Positions 8,595-17,249 of a DNA stretch of 64,000 nucleotides are shown here, in pieces. Under the pieces are notes generated by a model that saw nothing but the letters and a program-made list of their open reading frames with translations, did no database searches and was not told where the DNA came from. The stretch's first letter is position 1; the number at the start of each line of letters is the position of its first letter. Location: NCBI GenBank assembly GCA_963817945.1, contig CAWFQH010000001.1, positions 771,299 through 835,298 on the forward strand, in the 5' to 3' direction. The translations under genes were made by a program, and so were the position numbers. The DNA is from VRUE01 sp963817945 (GTDB taxonomy: Bacteria > Actinomycetota > Thermoleophilia > Solirubrobacterales > 70-9).

Positions 8595-9815
8595 ATGCCC
8601 CGCTTGAAGGCGGCCGCAATCTCAGCGCCGGTCGCGACGGGGGCGCCGCGACTCCCGGCGCTAACCGGCATCAGGATCCTCGCGGCGCTTGCCGTCTACC
8701 TCAGCCACGTCGGACCGCCCGCCGACGCACCACCCTGGCTCGCCAACTTCTTCTTCTCCGGCTACAGCGGCGTCACCCTCTTCTTTGTCCTCTCCGGCTT
8801 CGTGCTGGCGATCAACTACCTCGGCAGCCTCAGCCGACCGACCGCGGGCGGCGTCTACCGCTACTTCGTCGCCCGCTTCGCCCGCGTCTACCCCCTCTAC
8901 GTGCTGATCCTCTTCTACTTCGTCGTGCGACAGCACGCCCTGGGCGAAAGCATCGACGGCTGGTGGTGGAACGCGTTCGCGCTCCAGGCCTGGAGCCCGA
9001 GCCTCGACGTCGCCTACAGCTTCGATCCGCCCGCCTGGTCGATCAGCGTCGAGTTCTTCCTCTACGCCTGCTTCCCGCTGATGATCCCTCTCATGACCCG
9101 CCTGCGGCGGCCGCGGACGGTCTTGATCGCAGCTGCGGGGGTCGTCACGGCGATGGCCGCCCTGGCGGGCTGGTTCGTCATAGCCGGGCTCGACAGCCTC
9201 ACCTACGCCGACCCCGATTCGGCCCACCGTTGGCTTTACCGCACGCCGCTAACCCGCCTCGGGGACTTCGCGCTTGGCATCCTCGCCGCTCTCCTCTACT
9301 TCCAGGCCCGCGAGAGACCGGCAGTAAAGCGGTTGGGGGTGCCGCTGGTACTGGCGGCGGTAGCGGCGACCGTCTTCCTGATGTGCTGGGAAGACCTCGC
9401 CTTGACGCCGTGGAGCTGGGACCTCGCCTACGCGGTGCCGGCGACGGTCTTCATCTTCGGCCTCGCGGTTGCACCGCTGAGCTGGCCGGCCAAGTTCCTC
9501 TCGTTGCCCTTCATGGTCCTGCTCGGAGAGGCGTCCTACGCCTTCTACCTCATCCACCACCCAGCCCTCTCCTTCTTCGGCGGCGGCATGTGGGGGACGC
9601 TCGCCTCGCCGACGACGGTCGTCTTCGAAGCGTTGACGCTGGGCGCGATCCTCGCCCTCGCGATCGGCCTTCACGTCGGCTTCGAGCGACCGGCTCGGGC
9701 CTGGATCAGACGGGTACTCGCAGGGCGCAGGGATAAACCGGACGCGGTGGTGATCCCGACTGCCCCCGCCGGCGATCCGGTCCCTGTTCGGGCCGCCAGC
9801 GGGCCCGCCTCCTAG
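8595..9815 (+). CDS. Acyltransferase 3 (OafA/YrhL-like) integral membrane protein
   Basis: 406 residues from the ATG at 8595. The longer upstream frame overlaps the PPOX gene antisense and is rejected. The protein starts with the conserved LPALTGIRILAAL of acyltransferase 3 proteins and shows LSHVG (His of the active region), FFVLSGFVLA, RFARVYPLYV, WSISVEFFLY and a late SYAFYLIHHPAL, with about ten membrane helices. Family members move acetyl or other acyl groups across the membrane onto sugars of surface polysaccharides, which fits the preceding glycan genes. A TATAAA about 20 bases upstream of the ATG may be a -10 element. No SGNH extension is fused. Confidence 0.85.
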   Translation: MPRLKAAAISAPVATGAPRLPALTGIRILAALAVYLSHVGPPADAPPWLANFFFSGYSGVTLFFVLSGFVLAINYLGSLSRPTAGGVYRYFVARFARVYPLYVLILFYFVVRQHALGESIDGWWWNAFALQAWSPSLDVAYSFDPPAWSISVEFFLYACFPLMIPLMTRLRRPRTVLIAAAGVVTAMAALAGWFVIAGLDSLTYADPDSAHRWLYRTPLTRLGDFALGILAALLYFQARERPAVKRLGVPLVLAAVAATVFLMCWEDLALTPWSWDLAYAVPATVFIFGLAVAPLSWPAKFLSLPFMVLLGEASYAFYLIHHPALSFFGGGMWGTLASPTTVVFEALTLGAILALAIGLHVGFERPARAWIRRVLAGRRDKPDAVVIPTAPAGDPVPVRAASGPAS

Positions 9816-9825
9816 CCAGGAGGGC

Positions 9826-11634
9826 CTACCGCAAGTCCGGGCGCAGCACCAGCGAGCGCACGATCCGCCCATCGGGGACGGCGAGGACGAGGTCGGTGCG
9901 CAGGCTGTCGCGGCCGCGGGCCAGGAGGCGGCCGCGGCGGCTGAGCGGTGCGTGGAAGGTCTGCGAGGCTCCACCCGCGAGCCGGAACGGCCGCCGCCCG
10001 ACACCCGCCCTGACCACCTTGGTGCGAACGCGGCGCCCGGCGCCACTGGCGCCAGCGACCCGCACCCGCACCCGGGCGCGGAGCAAGATCTGGCCGGGGC
10101 ACTGCGTTTCGACAGGCCAGTCGCAGCGGACGGTGACGCGGACCGAGCCGCGCCGCGGCTGGGCGGCGAGCAGCGTGAGCGGCGGCGGGACGCCGACGGA
10201 ACGGCAACCGAGCGGCTTGTCGGAGCCGGGCCCGACATCGACCGCGTAGGCGCAGAGGCGCTCGCGTCCGGTCTTCGCGGTGAGGAAGCTGGTGTCGAAG
10301 CCGCCGATTCCACCCGAGGTCCGGTGGCTGAGGGCGATATCCGGCCGTGCGCCAGCGGCGACCGGACCCAGTTCGTGCAGCAGGGCGCCGCGCTGGCCCG
10401 GCTTGCCACCGACGTAGACGCGGATCGAGAGCGGTTGGCCAGGGGCGCTGGGGTCGAAGGCCCAGCCGCTCACCCGCAACTGGCCCGGGAGCGGCGATTC
10501 GGCGATCTCGAGGCGGCCCTTGGGATCGTCGGAGGTCGCGACCAAAGAGCCGGCGGTCGCGCCTTCGACGTAGTTGTTGTCGATGTTGATCGTCACCCCG
10601 CCCCAGGTCTCGTCGTGGCCACCGCGGTACTGGCGGATCCGCTGCCCTTCGCTCCAGGCGTAGTCGGGCACGTAGGGGTCATCGGCCGTTTTGCGGCCGT
10701 CCCAGTTGGCGATCCAGATGTGATCGGGGTGCAGGTAGGAAGTGCCGAGTCGGTCGACGAGGTCGGCGATGCCGGAGGCGCCGCTGCTGTAGACGCCGGA
10801 GAGGTAGCCGAGGGCGTGCAGCTTCGCCGTCCAGGCGCCGAGGAAGGTAAGGGTTGCAGCGGTGGCGCTTGCAGTGCGGGAGTAGCTCTCCATGTCGTAG
10901 TAGATCGGGCTGCCGGGGCCGATTCCGACTGCGGCGGCGTCTTCGACCGCGTCGAGGGCGGCGGCGGTTCCCTGCGAGACGGCCGCGGTGGAGCTGAGGG
11001 TCGCGCATGAGGTGCAGCTGCTGGTCGGAGCCTGCAAGCCGACATAAGTCGGGATCAGGCTCCAGCCGGCTGCGACCTGTTCGGCGACCCAGCTCGCGGT
11101 CAGGTTCGGCTGCGAGCAACCCCGGTTGAGGCCGCCGATGTAGACGCCGATTGCGCGGTAGGGGGAGGAGTCCCAGGCGCGCATCGAGCGGCGCGAGGGT
11201 GCCGTGCAGGCGTCGAAGCCAAGGCCGACGAAGCCTGAGACGCTGGAGATGCGGGCCGTCGGCGCGCTGCTGGCACCTGCCTTCGCGCGTGCCTCGGCGG
11301 CCGGATCGACCAGGATCGCCCGGCGCCGACCCATCGCGCTTGCCGGGCAGCGCTGGTCGGGACGCGGACCGCCGAGGTAGACGGCGCGCCGGTCGAGCCG
11401 CACGCAGGCCCGCGGGTGCTCAGCGAGGCGAATCACGGGCCAACCAGCCGGAACCCGCACGGCCTCGCCCTGGAAGTGAACGACCCGGGCGCTCGACGGC
11501 GCCAGGGCATAGGCCGTGCCGGCGGACCCCTGCCATGCGGCGACAAGCGCAAGCATCGCCAGGACGACGCCCACCGACGTCCAAGCACGTGCCCCCGCTC
11601 CGCTCGAGACGGCCATACGCATACGAACCCGCAT
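9826..11634 (-). CDS. Secreted DUF1906 (glycoside hydrolase-like) protein with C-terminal beta domains
   Basis: 602 residues with a signal peptide (hydrophobic VVLAMLALVAAW, cleavage near GTAYALA). There are three possible ATGs within the first seven codons. After a ~90-residue N-terminal part comes a DUF1906 domain (about 130-350): GFDACTAPS at its start, YIGGLN, LIPTYVGLQ, IYYDMESY and IWIANWDG. This Rv2525c-like TIM-barrel fold is found in secreted actinobacterial proteins thought to act on cell wall or surface glycans. The remaining ~250 residues look like two beta-rich modules with no recognisable catalytic motif. The catalytic competence of DUF1906 proteins is unproven. Its 3' end comes close to that of the acyltransferase (convergent). 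Confidence 0.75.
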   Translation of the reverse strand: MRVRMRMAVSSGAGARAWTSVGVVLAMLALVAAWQGSAGTAYALAPSSARVVHFQGEAVRVPAGWPVIRLAEHPRACVRLDRRAVYLGGPRPDQRCPASAMGRRRAILVDPAAEARAKAGASSAPTARISSVSGFVGLGFDACTAPSRRSMRAWDSSPYRAIGVYIGGLNRGCSQPNLTASWVAEQVAAGWSLIPTYVGLQAPTSSCTSCATLSSTAAVSQGTAAALDAVEDAAAVGIGPGSPIYYDMESYSRTASATAATLTFLGAWTAKLHALGYLSGVYSSGASGIADLVDRLGTSYLHPDHIWIANWDGRKTADDPYVPDYAWSEGQRIRQYRGGHDETWGGVTINIDNNYVEGATAGSLVATSDDPKGRLEIAESPLPGQLRVSGWAFDPSAPGQPLSIRVYVGGKPGQRGALLHELGPVAAGARPDIALSHRTSGGIGGFDTSFLTAKTGRERLCAYAVDVGPGSDKPLGCRSVGVPPPLTLLAAQPRRGSVRVTVRCDWPVETQCPGQILLRARVRVRVAGASGAGRRVRTKVVRAGVGRRPFRLAGGASQTFHAPLSRRGRLLARGRDSLRTDLVLAVPDGRIVRSLVLRPDLR

Positions 11635-11704
11635 CCGGGGCCACGGTAGCGCTCACCCGCTTCCATTCCTCGCTGGCGGGGAGCCCCTGCAAAGACGCGC
11701 CCGA

Positions 11705-11735
11705 ACGAAAGCAGCCGGCACGAGGCCGGCTGCTT
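11705..11735 (-). terminator. Intrinsic terminator-like hairpin downstream of surface protein gene
   Basis: A perfect 11-base inverted repeat (AAGCAGCCGGC at 11709-11719, complement at 11725-11735) encloses a 5-base loop. It lies about 20 bases after the stop of the gene at 11757-12482, read on the minus strand. The tract after the stem on that strand is only moderately T-rich (TTTCGTT), so termination may be partly Rho-dependent. Confidence 0.6.
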
Positions 11736-11756
11736 GGGATGCTTGTCGGGCTTGGC

Positions 11757-12482
11757 TCAGCCCAGTTCGACCACGGTGATCCGCAGGTTCCCGGTGACGT
11801 TGGGACCGCAGCTCGGATCGCCGAACGAGCCCGCTGAGAGGGACTGCAGCTGCCCGGCGGTGAGCATGCCCACGGCCGTGCTGGTGTTGGCGACGCCATT
11901 CACCGCAAACGGAGGCTGCGCTTCGGAGTTGGCGCTTATCCCGAGGAAGGCAGTCGGTTCCCCGTTGACGTAGATCTGCACGCCGGCGAAGCAAGATTCG
12001 AACGGTTCGACGCCGGCGTCGGAGGGGTTCGCCCGCAGTTCGGCCAGCAGCTCATACGACTTGCCGGTTGCCGGCGTGAAGCTGGTCGTGCCGCTCAACG
12101 CGATCGGGGTGCCCGCCCCCGAGGTGACTGCGGTCGCCAGACCCGGGATGTTGGTGGCCTGCGCGTCGACGATCTGGAGGCCGGCAAGGGTCCCGGTTTT
12201 GAGCTTCGTCCGGGTGATCGATCCTTTCGCAAGCTTCTTTTCCGTCACGGCATTGGCGGCGAGCTTCGCCGACTTCACCGAGTTTTTCGCCAGGTTCCTG
12301 GTCTTGACCGCGTTGCTGGCGATGTCCTGGGACTTGACCGCGTTCCGGGCGATGTTCGTCGACTTCACCGCGTTCTTCCCCAGTTGGGAGGCGGCCATGA
12401 CAACGCCACCGCTGAGCGCAAGGAACAGGGCGAGCGTCGCAACGACGTTCGCGTAAGTGAGCTTCCTCAGAAGCACTCGCAT
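11757..12482 (-). CDS. YANV-type surface protein with NAVK-like repeats
   Basis: 241 residues behind a good AGGAGGA ribosome site. The N-terminus (KLTYANVVATLALFLALSGG) is the signal/anchor signature repeated in many Thermoleophilia proteins. Residues ~32-95 are about eight short imperfect repeats built on N-A-V-K-S-x-x-L/I, predicted to form a solenoid or rod. The C-terminal ~120 residues form a globular beta-like domain with two cysteines (ESCFAG and DPSCGP) that could bond outside the cell. Its role is unknown; family distribution suggests an abundant cell-surface or appendage-like protein. It is a paralogue in design of the gene at 60662-61351. An 18-base perfect palindrome lies just upstream. 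Confidence 0.7.
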   Translation of the reverse strand: MRVLLRKLTYANVVATLALFLALSGGVVMAASQLGKNAVKSTNIARNAVKSQDIASNAVKTRNLAKNSVKSAKLAANAVTEKKLAKGSITRTKLKTGTLAGLQIVDAQATNIPGLATAVTSGAGTPIALSGTTSFTPATGKSYELLAELRANPSDAGVEPFESCFAGVQIYVNGEPTAFLGISANSEAQPPFAVNGVANTSTAVGMLTAGQLQSLSAGSFGDPSCGPNVTGNLRITVVELG

Positions 12483-12504
12483 CTATCTCCTCCTGCTAGA
12501 CAGG

Positions 12505-12522
12505 CGCACACAGCTGTGTGCG
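12505..12522. promoter_or_regulatory. 18-bp perfect palindrome upstream of surface protein gene (candidate operator)
   Basis: CGCACACAGCTGTGTGCG is a perfect palindrome centred about 30 bases before the ATG of the minus-strand surface protein gene, just upstream of its ribosome site. It has no T-tract and no loop, so a protein-binding site is more likely than a terminator. The cognate regulator is unknown. Confidence 0.45.
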
Positions 12523-12559
12523 AATCATTGGTCGGCGAGACTCTATTGAAATTGAGAGT

Positions 12560-14947
12560 TCAAGTATTGGTACCTGGCGGTACCAGGTCCAGGTCCCGCC
12601 AGGGCCCCTCGCCGATGAGGGGCTGGGTCCGACCCTGAAGCCAGTCGGCTTGGAGGTCGTCGTAGTGGGGGCTGGCCGGATGGCCGGACTGGCCGGTGAA
12701 CATCTGCCAGCGCGAGCAGGTGGGGTCGGTCGGGTCGGCGACCAGGCGCCAGCTCGGCGCCCAGACGGCGCGGTAAGGGTCGTTGGGGTCGTAGGCGATC
12801 TGGCTCACCGTCTCCTGCGCCCCTCCCGCTTTGAGGCGGCGATTGAGGATGCGGCGCAGCAGCGGATTGGCTTCGCCGAGCGGGTGCGGGAACTCCATCT
12901 CGTGCACGGACCCCCAGCGCCAGCCCTCGGGGTCGGGCCCGAAGCGGTCGCCGAGGTCGTCGAGGGCGCCGCCCAGTGCTTCCAGCACCAGCTCGTCCCA
13001 GGGCTTACCGATCAACGTCTCGTCGCCCTCCTCCCAAAGCTTCAGCAGGTGGGAATGCCAGCGCCATGGCGAGGTGACGTGGGGGGTGAAGCCGTTGTCG
13101 GCGCGGTCCAACCAGCGCTCGCTGAGGTCGCGGTCGCCGATTGCCGCGCGGGCTACCTCGCGCGCCAGCCGCAGCAGGAAGGCTTGGTAGATCGAGCCGG
13201 CGATCGAGTCGGGGTCGAGCCGCCCGTCCCAGCTGCGCAAGCGCTCCAGGGCACTGCGCTCGCGCTGGCCGCTCGGTGCCAGGCGCGCCAACCGCCGCGC
13301 CACCTCCAGGCCCGGGATCGAGAGGTTGTCGGACTGCATCGCCTCGAAGCCCTCGACGTCGTGCTGATCGCTCGCTTGCAGCATTTCCTCGATCCGCCGT
13401 GCCCGGTAGCCGTCGAGCCAGTCGCTGGTGATGTGGTGCGGGTACTCGTCGCCGACGATGCGGTTGTTGGCGGTGACGAGGTAGCCGCGCTCGGGGTCGG
13501 TCTCCTCCGGCAGCTCCTCGTAGGGGACGACTCCCTCCCACTCGAACTCGCCGCTCCAGCCCGGCTTCGGCAGGTCGGGGCAGCCGCCGCGCCGCAGCGG
13601 CAGGCGGCCGATCAGCTTGTACCCGATCGAGCCGTGGCGGTCGGCCCAGATCAAGTTCGAGGCGGGCGACGTGTGGCCCTCGAGCGCCGCGACCAGATCG
13701 GGGCCGGAGCGGATCCCGTGCAGGTCGAACATCCCCTTGAAGGCGGTCGGGCGGTCGAGCGCGATCCAGCGCAGGGCGAGCGGCTCGGCGTCGTCGGCCC
13801 CAAGCGCGGCGTTGACGAGGGGGCCGTGATGGGTGAGGCGGACGTCGAGCACCTCGGGCGCGTCGCGGCCCTTGACGGCGATCTCCTCGCGCACGATCTC
13901 CAGCGGCAGCCACTCGTCCTCGAAGCGGTAGCGGTCGCCCTCGACCTGCTCGACGAAGAGGTCCTGGACGTCAGCCATTACGTTGGTGAAGGTCCAGGCG
14001 ACGTCGTCGTTCTGGCCCATATAGACGCCCGGCATGCCGGGCAGCGAGGCGCCGCGAACGGTGCGACCGCTCTGCGTGAGGCCGATCTGGTACCAGATGC
14101 CGGGCATACTCTGGGGCAGGTGCGGGTCGCCGGCCAGCAGCGGCGCACCGGTCGCGCTGAGCTTGCCGCTGACGGCCCAGTTGTTGGAGCCGCTGGCCTC
14201 GGCGGCGAAGCCGATCTGGCGGCGCACGGCGTCGATCTGCTCGGCCAGGCCGAGGCCGTCGCCCGACCAGCCTTCGAGCATGACGATCGGGTTGTCGGCG
14301 GGATAGCCGGGGTCGAGGCGGGCCGCCAGCTCCGGCCCCAGTGCCCGCGTCATGTCGGCCCGCAGCAGCTCCTTCTCCCAGTTGGTCGAGAGGCCGAAGG
14401 CGAGCAGCTTGCCGAGGCCGAGGATGTCGACCGGCTGCCAGGGCTCAAACTCGAGTCGCAGCAGCTGCATCTCGAACGGCGGTGCGGGAGCGCAGCGGGC
14501 CGCCGCGTTGACCCCCTCGCAGAAGCGCTCCAGCAAGGCCCGCAGCTCGGGATCGAGCGCCGCCGCCTCGCGCTCGGCTGTGCGCCGCATCCCCAGCGTC
14601 CGCATCAGGCGATCGACCGGCAGGGCCTCGGGCCCGGCGAACTCGGAGACGCGACCGGAGACGACGCGACGGTAGAAGTCCAGCTGCCAGAGCCGGTCCT
14701 GCCCGTGGCAGAAGCCCTCGGCGAACCAGAGGTCGTCGGCGTTCTCGGCCTCGACGTGCGGCACGCCCCAGCGGTCGCGCCGCACCCGCACCGGCCCGTG
14801 CAGCTCCGGCAGCTCGATCGTGCCCTTCGTCTTCGGCAGCGGTCGTCGCGCCAGCCAATGCCAGAGCGCGGCCGCAGACGCCGCGACGAGACCCGCGCCC
14901 GCCGCACCGGCCAGCAGTCCCGTTCTCGCTGCCCGCTTCCGCCTCAT
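12560..14947 (-). CDS. Penicillin acylase family protein (Ntn hydrolase precursor)
   Basis: 795 residues from the ATG at 14947. The frame extends a further 168 codons upstream but overlaps the divergent gene and has no family match. The start is followed by a basic stretch and one hydrophobic segment (signal or anchor). Alpha-subunit motifs include VRRDRWGVPHVEA and YAEGFCHGQDRL-like sequence (WFAEGFCHGQDRLWQLDFYRR read from about residue 73). The autocatalytic Ser is in ASGSNNWAVSG, which would become the N-terminus of the beta subunit, followed by GDPHL and the oxyanion-region Asn. Members hydrolyse N-acyl bonds in penicillins, acyl-homoserine lactones or cyclic lipopeptides, and the substrate here is unknown. 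Length is normal for the family. Confidence 0.88.
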   Translation of the reverse strand: MRRKRAARTGLLAGAAGAGLVAASAAALWHWLARRPLPKTKGTIELPELHGPVRVRRDRWGVPHVEAENADDLWFAEGFCHGQDRLWQLDFYRRVVSGRVSEFAGPEALPVDRLMRTLGMRRTAEREAAALDPELRALLERFCEGVNAAARCAPAPPFEMQLLRLEFEPWQPVDILGLGKLLAFGLSTNWEKELLRADMTRALGPELAARLDPGYPADNPIVMLEGWSGDGLGLAEQIDAVRRQIGFAAEASGSNNWAVSGKLSATGAPLLAGDPHLPQSMPGIWYQIGLTQSGRTVRGASLPGMPGVYMGQNDDVAWTFTNVMADVQDLFVEQVEGDRYRFEDEWLPLEIVREEIAVKGRDAPEVLDVRLTHHGPLVNAALGADDAEPLALRWIALDRPTAFKGMFDLHGIRSGPDLVAALEGHTSPASNLIWADRHGSIGYKLIGRLPLRRGGCPDLPKPGWSGEFEWEGVVPYEELPEETDPERGYLVTANNRIVGDEYPHHITSDWLDGYRARRIEEMLQASDQHDVEGFEAMQSDNLSIPGLEVARRLARLAPSGQRERSALERLRSWDGRLDPDSIAGSIYQAFLLRLAREVARAAIGDRDLSERWLDRADNGFTPHVTSPWRWHSHLLKLWEEGDETLIGKPWDELVLEALGGALDDLGDRFGPDPEGWRWGSVHEMEFPHPLGEANPLLRRILNRRLKAGGAQETVSQIAYDPNDPYRAVWAPSWRLVADPTDPTCSRWQMFTGQSGHPASPHYDDLQADWLQGRTQPLIGEGPWRDLDLVPPGTNT

Positions 14948-15005
14948 GCGGCCAGCGTAGCGGGAGAGCAGCCGCTCGCGTCGTTCAGCTGGCCAGCCGG
15001 CCAGG

Positions 15006-15908
15006 ATGATGTTTGGGGCAGCCGCTCCGCATATGCTCGGCCGGGTGACGCGCGCGCGAAGGCATCCGAGGACGACCGACCGCGTCCGGGCTTTTTTGGC
15101 CAAACGCTCGCTGCCGGTCCTGATCGCCGAGTTCCTCGCCGCGGTCGCCCTCGTCTCGCTGGCCCTGGCCCTCGCCTTCGCGCTGACCGACGCAGGCCGC
15201 AATCCGCCCACCTTTCTCGAGTGGTGGAAGGAGACGGCCCTCTCCCTGCTCTCCTTCCCGACCGATCTGATGCTCTCACCCAACGTCGGCACCGGCCGCA
15301 GCTTCCTGCAGCTGCTCACCGCCGTCGCTGGGGTTGTCCTTCCCGCCCTCTTCATCGCGGCGATCGTGCTCAAGCTCTTCATTTCGCCGCAGCTCTTTGT
15401 GATGCGCGAGAAAGTCGTGGCGATGCCCACCGATCCCAAGCACCCGCGCAAAGACCAGCTGGGCAGCCACCACCTGGCCTTACGCTGTTACAGCTCCACC
15501 CGCTTCGAGCTGCTCAACGTCACATTTTCGGTGCTGATCAGATTCGAGCAGGAAGACGCCGACGGGACCCCCACGCTCTTCCATCGAGAGCTCGAGGTGG
15601 CCAACCCGCGCTACGCGATCGCCCGCTCGCATGTTCCCTTCACGATCTCGATCCGGATCGAGGGATCCGACTGGGAAGATCGAGATGCAGGGGATCTCGC
15701 CACCCTTCAGGGATTCCCGGTGGACCCCAAGACTGAGCTGATCGTTCTGATCGAGGGGAGCATCCCGGAGCTGGGCACCGAATTCACCGAAGCGCACCAC
15801 ACTCCGCTCGAAGCCTGCCTCAGCACAGCGCCCTACGCCGGCGTCACGGTCGGCAATCCGAACCGCTCCCGCAAATGGGACGGCTGGGAAGACTTCGATG
15901 AGCGCTAG
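15006..15908 (+). CDS. Membrane protein resembling an inward-rectifier K+ channel but lacking a canonical selectivity filter
   Basis: Two hydrophobic helices (about residues 40-60 and 98-122 from the first ATG) are followed by a soluble beta-rich C-terminal domain. The second helix context (ALFIAAIVLKLF after a small-residue loop) and C-terminal phrases such as LEVANPRYAIARSH, LIVLIEGSIPELG and a final WDGWEDFDE resemble the KirBac/IRK cytoplasmic domain. Where TVGYG would be expected the sequence reads SPNVGTGRS, so K+ selectivity is doubtful. It may be a channel-like sensor or an unrelated two-helix protein. Starts at 15006, 15033 (ATG) or 15045 (GTG) are possible. The stop overlaps the next gene by 11 bases. 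Confidence 0.5.
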   Translation: MMFGAAAPHMLGRVTRARRHPRTTDRVRAFLAKRSLPVLIAEFLAAVALVSLALALAFALTDAGRNPPTFLEWWKETALSLLSFPTDLMLSPNVGTGRSFLQLLTAVAGVVLPALFIAAIVLKLFISPQLFVMREKVVAMPTDPKHPRKDQLGSHHLALRCYSSTRFELLNVTFSVLIRFEQEDADGTPTLFHRELEVANPRYAIARSHVPFTISIRIEGSDWEDRDAGDLATLQGFPVDPKTELIVLIEGSIPELGTEFTEAHHTPLEACLSTAPYAGVTVGNPNRSRKWDGWEDFDER

Positions 15909-16503
15909 GGAGCTGCTCGGCTACGTGTTCGGTTACGGGACGCTCGCCGACCCGAGCGACTGGCTGCTGCAACGCTACCCCGGCCAATTCGCCGAGCCCA
16001 CCTACCTCTCGCTGGATGGTTTCCGCCGCCACTGGGACCTGGCGGCGGCGAACTGTGCGTCAGAGCACGACCACAAGTACCACGTCGATGCCGCGACCAG
16101 CATGCGCGAGGACATCTACGTCGCCGCCCTGGGATTGGAGAAGGAGGAGGGCTGCGCATGCAACGGCGTCGCGATCCCGGTCGACGGCGAGCGGCTGGCC
16201 TGGTTCGACCGGCGCGAGGGCATGCTGTACGACAGGATCGCGATCGAACCCGAGCGTCTCACCGAGCGGCTCGACGGCGACGTTTGGACCTATTTCCCAA
16301 AGCCCGCGGCGCTCGCCGCTTTCGAGCAGGGGCGGCGCGAGAGCACGGTCTTCGTGCCCAGCTACTACGTGGAGATGGTCCCGGCGGCTTTCGCGGCCCG
16401 CGGCCCGGCGGCGCTTGCCGCCTATCGCGCTTCGACCCGGGAGCCGCGCTGCCCCGTGCGAGATCTGAAGCTCGTTCGGGCGCCGGGCGACAGAGGAATC
16501 TAG
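15898..16503 (+). CDS. Gamma-glutamylcyclotransferase-like (GGCT/AIG2 fold) protein
   Basis: 201 residues. The opening YVFGYGTLAD is the substrate-binding YGSL-type loop of the GGCT fold, and WFDRREGMLYDRIAIEP matches the middle D-x-R-E-G motif carrying the catalytic glutamate in this superfamily. Family enzymes release 5-oxoproline from gamma-glutamyl peptides, or act on gamma-glutamylamines; the exact substrate is unknown. The gene overlaps the 3' end of the channel-like gene by 11 bases, suggesting translational coupling. Its own 3' end overlaps the convergent MBL hydrolase by four bases. Confidence 0.65.
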   Translation: MSARELLGYVFGYGTLADPSDWLLQRYPGQFAEPTYLSLDGFRRHWDLAAANCASEHDHKYHVDAATSMREDIYVAALGLEKEEGCACNGVAIPVDGERLAWFDRREGMLYDRIAIEPERLTERLDGDVWTYFPKPAALAAFEQGRRESTVFVPSYYVEMVPAAFAARGPAALAAYRASTREPRCPVRDLKLVRAPGDRGI

Positions 16504-17249
16504 GGGCCGAGGGGCGGGTCCGGCAGACGTTCCTCGGCATCCAGCTTCTGCAGGTGCGCCTCCATCACCAGGGCGGCGGCCGGGCGCATCTGCTCGGGCA
16601 CGTCGTCCCAGACCTCGGCCAGCAGGACCGCGCGTGAGCGCTCGCCGCGCTCGAGCGCGGCGAGCAAGCGCCGCTCGCGCATCTCGCGATGTTCGACGTA
16701 CTCGGCCAGCTTCGCCGCGGGGTCGGGCACCCAGGGTCCGTGGCCCGGGCAGATCAGCTCGATCTCCTCCGCCTGCAGCCGCCGCAGCGACTCCATGTAG
16801 GCGGCCAGCGAGCCGCCGTCGGGCGGCACGAACGTCGATCCCTCGCCTAGCACCAGGTCGCCGCTGAAGCAGACCCGGTCGGGGGTGAGGAAGCAGACAT
16901 GGTCGGCGGCGTGCCCCGGCGTGGCGATCGCCAGCAGCCCCCCATGCTCCTCGCCATCAGCCGGAAGGACGACCGGTGCGGTCGCGTCTCGCGCCAGCCG
17001 CTCCGCCCCCTCGGCGTGGTCGCCGTGGCTGTGCGTGAGCAGGATCAGGCCGATCCCCCCGCGCTCCGCTGCAGCCGCCGACACCGCTTCGATGTGGCCG
17101 GCGTCGTCCGGCCCCGGATCGATCACCGTGCACGGCTCCGACCCGTGCACATACGTGTTGGTCCCCGCTCCCGTAAACGCTCCGGGATTGGGCGCGAGGA
17201 CCCTCAGAATCTCGGCGTGCCCGGGCGCTCGCTCCACGTTAGAGCCCAT
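16500..17249 (-). CDS. MBL-fold metallo-hydrolase (LACTB2-like)
   Basis: The metal site THSHGDHAEGA (H-x-H-x-D-H), a GHAADHVCF motif, FSGDLVLGEGS and CPGHGPWV show an intact metallo-beta-lactamase fold. PNPGAFTGAGTNTYV at the N-terminus and the C-terminal helical segment (MRERRLLAALERG) match the LACTB2/RNase-like or ring-hydrolase subgroup. The ATG used here falls inside the left arm of the palindromic element at 17242-17354. A GTG at 17237, just outside that arm and in frame (N-V-E-R-A-P-G), better matches where family members usually begin. No good ribosome site is visible for either, so the element may have displaced the original leader. It is probably downstream of the WYL gene on the same strand. 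Confidence 0.8.
   Translation of the reverse strand: MGSNVERAPGHAEILRVLAPNPGAFTGAGTNTYVHGSEPCTVIDPGPDDAGHIEAVSAAAAERGGIGLILLTHSHGDHAEGAERLARDATAPVVLPADGEEHGGLLAIATPGHAADHVCFLTPDRVCFSGDLVLGEGSTFVPPDGGSLAAYMESLRRLQAEEIELICPGHGPWVPDPAAKLAEYVEHREMRERRLLAALERGERSRAVLLAEVWDDVPEQMRPAAALVMEAHLQKLDAEERLPDPPLGP

Noticed and set aside
14948..15451. 168-codon upstream extension of the penicillin acylase frame
   Set aside because: It overlaps the divergent membrane protein gene and lacks family similarity; the ATG at 14947 starts a proper signal/anchor.
12518..15736. 1072-codon plus-strand open frame antisense to the penicillin acylase gene
   Set aside because: No recognisable domain; the complementary strand encodes a complete Ntn hydrolase with its catalytic Ser motif.
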